Assembly: GCF_009707365.1 (NCBI RefSeq)
Contig: NZ_CP046122.1
Coordinates: forward strand, 4,712,001-4,776,000
Source of the DNA: Microlunatus sp. Gsoil 973
GTDB lineage: Bacteria; Actinomycetota; Actinomycetes; Propionibacteriales; Propionibacteriaceae
Length of the DNA: 64,000 nucleotides
Direction: 5' to 3'
This document shows, one piece after another, positions 60,493-64,000 of this stretch (position 1 is its first letter; the number at the start of each line of letters is the position of its first letter). Position numbers and translations under genes: made by a program. The notes beneath the pieces are model-generated. The model saw only the letters and a list, made by a program, of their open reading frames with translations, was not told the origin of the DNA and did no database searches.

Positions 60493-61466
60493 CCGACCAG
60501 CATTCGTCTGACGAGCCGTTCCCGAGTTACCACCGGGCCACTGCCGAGCACGCTGCCGGCATGGTCGAGGTGATCCATGCCGCGTTCGGCGCCCGACCGC
60601 CGCTGGACCCGCCGTCGACCGCTGACGCCGAAACCGCGGACAGCGTGGCGGCGGCACTGGCGCACGGCAGTGGCGTGTACGCCACCGTCGCCGGTCGACC
60701 GGCGGGCGCGATCATCATCGAACGCGCCCATGATCAGGGTGACGGACGGACCGGTGTGCTGCGCCGGGTGTCGGTGCATCCGGATTTCCAGCGCCACGGC
60801 ATCGCGTCGGCCATGGTGATCGAGGCAGAGGTGCTGGCGGCCGAACTCGGCTGCAACCGGTTGGAGTTGTTCGCCCGGGAAGAGTTTCCGGAGTTGATCA
60901 CCTACTGGCAGCATCGCGGCTTCGGCATCGACCGGCAGGCGCCGCACGGGGTGATCCTTGCCCGCCCGCTGCCGGTGCGGATCGTCGTGCCGACCGCCGA
61001 CGACATGACCGATCTTGGTGTCGCCCTGGCGGGTCTGCTGCGAGGCGGAGACGTGATCATCGCCACCGGCGACCTCGGCGCCGGAAAGACGACGTTGACC
61101 CAGGGCATCGGTCATGGCCTCGGTGCGGCCGGACCGATCATCTCCCCGACCTTCGTGCTGTCCCGGATCCACCACTCGGTCGACGATCGCCCGGATCTGG
61201 TGCACGTCGACGCCTACCGGCTGTCCGGTCCCGACGAACTCGAGGATCTTGATCTCGAGGAGACCCTCGACCGGTCGGTAACCGTGGTCGAGTGGGGAGA
61301 GAACGTTGCCGAAGGGCTCAGCCCCGAACGACTGGAGATCACCGTGCTGCGCAGTGCCGACCCGGAGGACGAGACCCGAACGGTGTTGATCACCGCCGTC
61401 GGTGAGCGCTGGGTAGGAGTTGATCTTGACAGCGTCGCCGGCCTGGAACCGGTGGGGGAGAAGTGA
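60489..61466 (+). CDS. tsaE: GNAT acetyltransferase fused to t6A ATPase TsaE
   Basis: A 325-residue fusion. Residues about 12-160 form a GNAT domain (VLRRVSVHPDFQRHGIASAMVIEAEVLAAELGCNRLELFARE). Residues about 165-320 are TsaE, the P-loop ATPase that drives turnover of the TsaB-TsaD complex. They carry Walker A IIATGDLGAGKTTLTQGI, SPTFVLSRIHH, DLVHVDAYRLSGPDELEDLDLEETLD and VTVVEWGENVAEGL. TsaE is normally about 150 residues on its own. Start and stop overlap the neighbours by four bases each, so DEAD-box, tsaE, tsaB, rimI and tsaD are read as one unit. The GNAT target is unknown. Confidence 0.9.
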   Translation: MTDQHSSDEPFPSYHRATAEHAAGMVEVIHAAFGARPPLDPPSTADAETADSVAAALAHGSGVYATVAGRPAGAIIIERAHDQGDGRTGVLRRVSVHPDFQRHGIASAMVIEAEVLAAELGCNRLELFAREEFPELITYWQHRGFGIDRQAPHGVILARPLPVRIVVPTADDMTDLGVALAGLLRGGDVIIATGDLGAGKTTLTQGIGHGLGAAGPIISPTFVLSRIHHSVDDRPDLVHVDAYRLSGPDELEDLDLEETLDRSVTVVEWGENVAEGLSPERLEITVLRSADPEDETRTVLITAVGERWVGVDLDSVAGLEPVGEK

Positions 61467-62122
61467 CCGACCAGCTGATCCTCGGCCTTGACACCTCGAC
61501 CCAGGTCGCGGTCGGGCTGTCCGACGGTGAACGGGTGCTGGCCCGTCGGAACTTCGCCGACGCCCGGCAGCATGTCGAACAGCTGGCGCCGCTGGTGTCC
61601 TCGGTGATCACCGAAGCCGGTGTGGAGTTGGCCACACTCACCGGGGTCGTCGTCGGCGTCGGACCAGGGCCGTACACCGGACTTCGCGTCGGGATCGCAA
61701 CCGCCCGCATGCTCGGTTCGGCCCTCGGTGTTCCGGTCCACGGTGTCTGCAGCCTCGACGTCTTCGCCGCCCAATGGCTGCGGACCGGTCGGCCCGGTGG
61801 TGAGTTCGTGATCGCGACCGACGCCCGCCGCAGGGAGGTCTATTGGGCGCGGTACGACATCGATGGCCGACGGATCGAAGGGCCGGCCGTCGGCCGCCCC
61901 GACCGGGTGCCCGGACTGCCCGTGGGCGGGCCGGCAACCCTGCTGTATCCGGACCTGCCCCGGGCACAGGATGCGCCGAGTGAACTCGACGGCGGCATCC
62001 TCGCGCTGGCCGGTACGGCCCTGCCGGATGCCGGAATCGAGCCGCTCTATCTGCGCCGCCCGGACGCAGCCCCACCCGGACCCCGCAAATCCGTGCTCGC
62101 CCACCCGAGGGCCCTGCGGTGA
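61463..62122 (+). CDS. tsaB: t6A biosynthesis protein TsaB
   Basis: A 219-residue ASKHA-fold paralogue of TsaD (ILGLDTSTQVAVGLSDGERVLARRNFADARQHVEQLAPLVSSVI ... TGVVVGVGPGPYTGLRVGIATARMLG). It is not catalytic itself but scaffolds TsaD and TsaE in making N6-threonylcarbamoyladenosine at tRNA position 37. The C-terminus is short and ends [13 protein letters not shown]. It overlaps tsaE and rimI by four bases each. Confidence 0.93.
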   Translation: MTDQLILGLDTSTQVAVGLSDGERVLARRNFADARQHVEQLAPLVSSVITEAGVELATLTGVVVGVGPGPYTGLRVGIATARMLGSALGVPVHGVCSLDVFAAQWLRTGRPGGEFVIATDARRREVYWARYDIDGRRIEGPAVGRPDRVPGLPVGGPATLLYPDLPRAQDAPSELDGGILALAGTALPDAGIEPLYLRRPDAAPPGPRKSVLAHPRALR

Positions 62123-62580
62123 TCACCTTGGCCGTCCGCGCCGCAGATCCGGATGATCTGTCGGCGATCATGGAATTGGAGTTGGCCGGATTCGACGGCT
62201 GCGAGCAGTGGGGCCGGGACAGCTGGGAACACGAGCTGAGCCATCCGGCACTGGCGGTGCTGGTCGCCGGAGATGATCAACTCCACGGCGTGATCGCGCT
62301 GCGGATCGGCCCGGACGTCTGCGACCTCGACCGGATCATCGTCACCCCCGGCAGCCGCCGGCGCGGTATCGGACGGCGGTTGATGACCGCCGGCCTGGAA
62401 CTGGCCGCCGGTCGCGGCGTCCAGGAAATGATCTTGGAGGTGCGCACCGACAACGAATCGGCGATCGCGCTCTACCGGTCGTACGGCTTCGAGCAGTTCA
62501 GCGTACGCAAGGACTACTACGGGCCGGGTAGCGACGCGATGATCATGCGCCGGCCGCTGGGGGATGACGACCATGACTGA
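62119..62580 (+). CDS. rimI: Ribosomal-protein-alanine N-acetyltransferase RimI
   Basis: A 153-residue GNAT enzyme with the acetyl-CoA loop [22 protein letters not shown] and the RimI-type end [42 protein letters not shown]. It acetylates the N-terminus of ribosomal protein S18 in E. coli; substrates in actinobacteria may be broader. It stands between tsaB and tsaD, the usual actinobacterial order. The GTG overlaps the tsaB stop. Confidence 0.9.
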   Translation: MITLAVRAADPDDLSAIMELELAGFDGCEQWGRDSWEHELSHPALAVLVAGDDQLHGVIALRIGPDVCDLDRIIVTPGSRRRGIGRRLMTAGLELAAGRGVQEMILEVRTDNESAIALYRSYGFEQFSVRKDYYGPGSDAMIMRRPLGDDDHD

Positions 62581-63637
62581 ACCGCTGATCCTCGGCATCG
62601 AATCGTCCTGCGACGAAACCGGAGTCGGCATCGTCCGCGGCAACCGACTGCTGGCCAACGAGGTCGCCTCGAGCGTCGAGGAGCACGTTCGCTTCGGCGG
62701 GGTGGTGCCGGAGGTCGCCAGCCGAGCCCACCTGGAAGCGATCGTGCCGACCCTCGAACGCGCCCTGGCCACAGCCGACATCGAGTTGTCCGAGGTCGAC
62801 GCGATAGCGGTCACCGCCGGGCCGGGTCTGATGGGCGCCCTGGTCGTCGGCATCGCCGCCGCCAAGGCTCTGGCGCTGGCGACCGGAAAGCCGCTGTACG
62901 GGGTCAACCACCTGGCCGGACACGTCGCGGTCGACCTGCTGGACCACGGGCCGCTGCCGCAACCCGCGGTGGCTCTCCTGGTCTCCGGTGGGCACACCTC
63001 GCTGTTGCAGGTCGACGACGTGGCGACCAAGATCATCGAGGTCGGCGCGACCATCGACGACGCAGCAGGGGAGGCGTACGACAAGGTCGCCCGATTGCTC
63101 GGGCTGTCCTATCCCGGCGGTCCGGTGATCGACCGGATCGCCAACGGCAACGGTGATCCCGCGGCCGCCGGAGACCCTGCGGCGATCCGGTTCCCGCGTG
63201 GGCTGACCGCGCAGAAGGACCTGATCAAGCACCGGTTCGACTTCTCCTTCTCCGGGCTGAAGACCGCCGTCGCCCGCTGGGTCGAGTTGCGGCAACGCGA
63301 CGGACTGGACGTGCCGCTGGCCGACGTCGCGGCAAGCTTCCAGGAGGCGGTCTGCGATGTGCTCAGTGCCAAGGCGATCGACGCCTGCGCGGCGCTGGGT
63401 GCGGAGGACCTGTTGATCGGCGGTGGGGTGGCGGCGAACGGCCGACTGCGTGCGCTGCTCGCCGAACGAGCCGAGCAGGCCGGAATCCGGCTGCGGCGGC
63501 CCAAGCCGGCCCTGTGCACCGACAACGGAGCCATGATCGCGGCACTGGGTGCGGAGATGGTGACCCGGGGATTGCCGCCGTCGACCCTGGAGTTCGGCGC
63601 CGACTCCACACTTCCGGTCAGCCGACCTCTGGTCTGA
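62573..63637 (+). CDS. tsaD: tRNA N6-adenosine threonylcarbamoyltransferase TsaD
   Basis: A 354-residue ASKHA-fold enzyme that transfers the threonylcarbamoyl group to A37 of tRNAs reading ANN codons. The N-terminus [16 protein letters not shown], the metal-binding HxxxH in [14 protein letters not shown], the nucleotide loop [32 protein letters not shown] and [12 protein letters not shown] are all present, with the catalytic-site [12 protein letters not shown] near the end. ATG 62573 ([12 protein letters not shown]) is preferred to ATG 62564 because GGGGGATG then has normal spacing. It overlaps rimI by eight bases and ends the t6A operon. Confidence 0.95.
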   Translation: MTEPLILGIESSCDETGVGIVRGNRLLANEVASSVEEHVRFGGVVPEVASRAHLEAIVPTLERALATADIELSEVDAIAVTAGPGLMGALVVGIAAAKALALATGKPLYGVNHLAGHVAVDLLDHGPLPQPAVALLVSGGHTSLLQVDDVATKIIEVGATIDDAAGEAYDKVARLLGLSYPGGPVIDRIANGNGDPAAAGDPAAIRFPRGLTAQKDLIKHRFDFSFSGLKTAVARWVELRQRDGLDVPLADVAASFQEAVCDVLSAKAIDACAALGAEDLLIGGGVAANGRLRALLAERAEQAGIRLRRPKPALCTDNGAMIAALGAEMVTRGLPPSTLEFGADSTLPVSRPLV

Positions 63638-63747
63638 CTCGATCTGGGAGGAAGCTGATCAGGGAAAGATCAGTGACATCTGTCGGTTGCGTCGCCCCGC
63701 CATCGCGTCAGGATGGAGACCGGACTTCGGGACGGGGAGGCGGGACG

Positions 63748-64000
63748 ATGGCGATCGGTCGACAGCAGGTGGCGTTCATCCGGGAGCTGTACGGGACCCG
63801 GCTGAGGGTTGCCTACCAGGGGCACGTCCGGCGGAATCCCGCCGCCCGGCTGCTGCTGGAAGCGGGTCGACAGGATCCGTACCCGATCTATGAACAGATC
63901 CGGCGGCGTGGCCTCCTGGTGCCCACCCCGTTGGGAAACCACGCGACGGTCAGTCACGCAGCCTGCAACGAGGTGCTCCGCTCCCGGAACTTCGGAGTCG
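63748..64000 (+). CDS. Cytochrome P450, 5' part only
   Basis: An open frame from ATG 63748 to the window edge (84 residues). The segment DPYPIYEQIRRRGLLVPTPLGNHATVSHAACNEVLRSRNFGV is the standard N-terminal part of bacterial class I P450s (A helix, beta-1 strands, B helix). The heme-binding Cys lies beyond the window. The first 45 residues (FIRELYGTRLRVAYQGHVRRNPAARLLLEAGRQ) are also P450-like. GGGGAGG is 10 bases before the ATG. In many actinobacteria groES-groEL follows tsaD, so this P450 marks a local difference. The 110-base gap before it shows only TGATCA-containing words. Confidence 0.75.
   Translation, partial: MAIGRQQVAFIRELYGTRLRVAYQGHVRRNPAARLLLEAGRQDPYPIYEQIRRRGLLVPTPLGNHATVSHAACNEVLRSRNFGV

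Overview
The window is a 64-kb stretch of a high-GC Gram-positive chromosome. GTG starts are common, many genes have a -10 hexamer directly in front of the start codon (leaderless genes), and the gene content includes a DUF1707 protein, a CitA-type citrate synthase, an N-terminal GNAT/acyl-CoA synthetase fusion, LigB-type ligase and MocR regulators. This points to Actinomycetota. Gene style, and the GNAT-TsaE fusion, suggest Propionibacteriaceae (Microlunatus-like), but that placement is an inference. I saw no rRNA, tRNA, CRISPR array, prophage or transposase.

Layout. 1-9 kb: a partial ECF sigma factor, a BtuF-like binding protein, a DUF1707 membrane protein, a zinc alcohol dehydrogenase, the GNAT/CoA-ligase fusion, a ferritin-like protein, an AlkX-type DNA glycosylase and an isochorismatase-family hydrolase. 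9.2-13.1 kb: the ribosomal operon infA-rpmJ-rpsM-rpsK-rpsD-rpoA-rplQ, closed by a perfect hairpin. 13.2-18.2 kb: two divergent pairs, CitA-like citrate synthase with an HTH-citrate synthase fusion, and aldo/keto reductase with a MocR regulator. 18.3-24.1 kb: a five-gene peptide-type ABC importer. 24.3-36.1 kb: DNA ligase, superoxide dismutase, two ABC exporter modules (one with a LolA-like protein), an RsmC-like methyltransferase, truA, trmB and an MFS transporter. 36.2-42.6 kb: an ABC-F protein, a FAD monooxygenase, a DedA protein, an AbiEi/DUF559-type gene between two copies of one palindrome, and gltA. 42.7-56.6 kb: rplM-rpsI-glmM, a split histidine kinase / response regulator / Hpt phosphorelay, coaA, a DUF1772 protein, then glmS-acpS-nnr-alr-hydrolase. 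56.9-64 kb: a small membrane protein, a repeat patch with a gene relic, a TRM11-like methyltransferase, a DEAD-box helicase, the t6A operon GNAT-tsaE/tsaB/rimI/tsaD and the start of a cytochrome P450.

How the genes fit together. The backbone is core information processing (ribosomal proteins, RNA polymerase alpha, tRNA modification) and cell-wall precursor supply (glmM and glmS for UDP-GlcNAc, alr for D-alanine). Accessory transport, regulatory and redox genes are set between these blocks, so that truA and rplM lie far from rplQ.

Four genes (ferritin-like protein, glmM, histidine kinase, DUF1772) each look broken by one extra base in a short G/C run. Because glmM should be essential, consensus error is at least as likely as true pseudogenes. 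The observations I rate highest are the palindrome-flanked AbiEi/DUF559 gene, the HTH-citrate synthase fusion facing a second citrate synthase across a palindrome, the strong over-use of the word GTTGATCA, and the number of leaderless starts.
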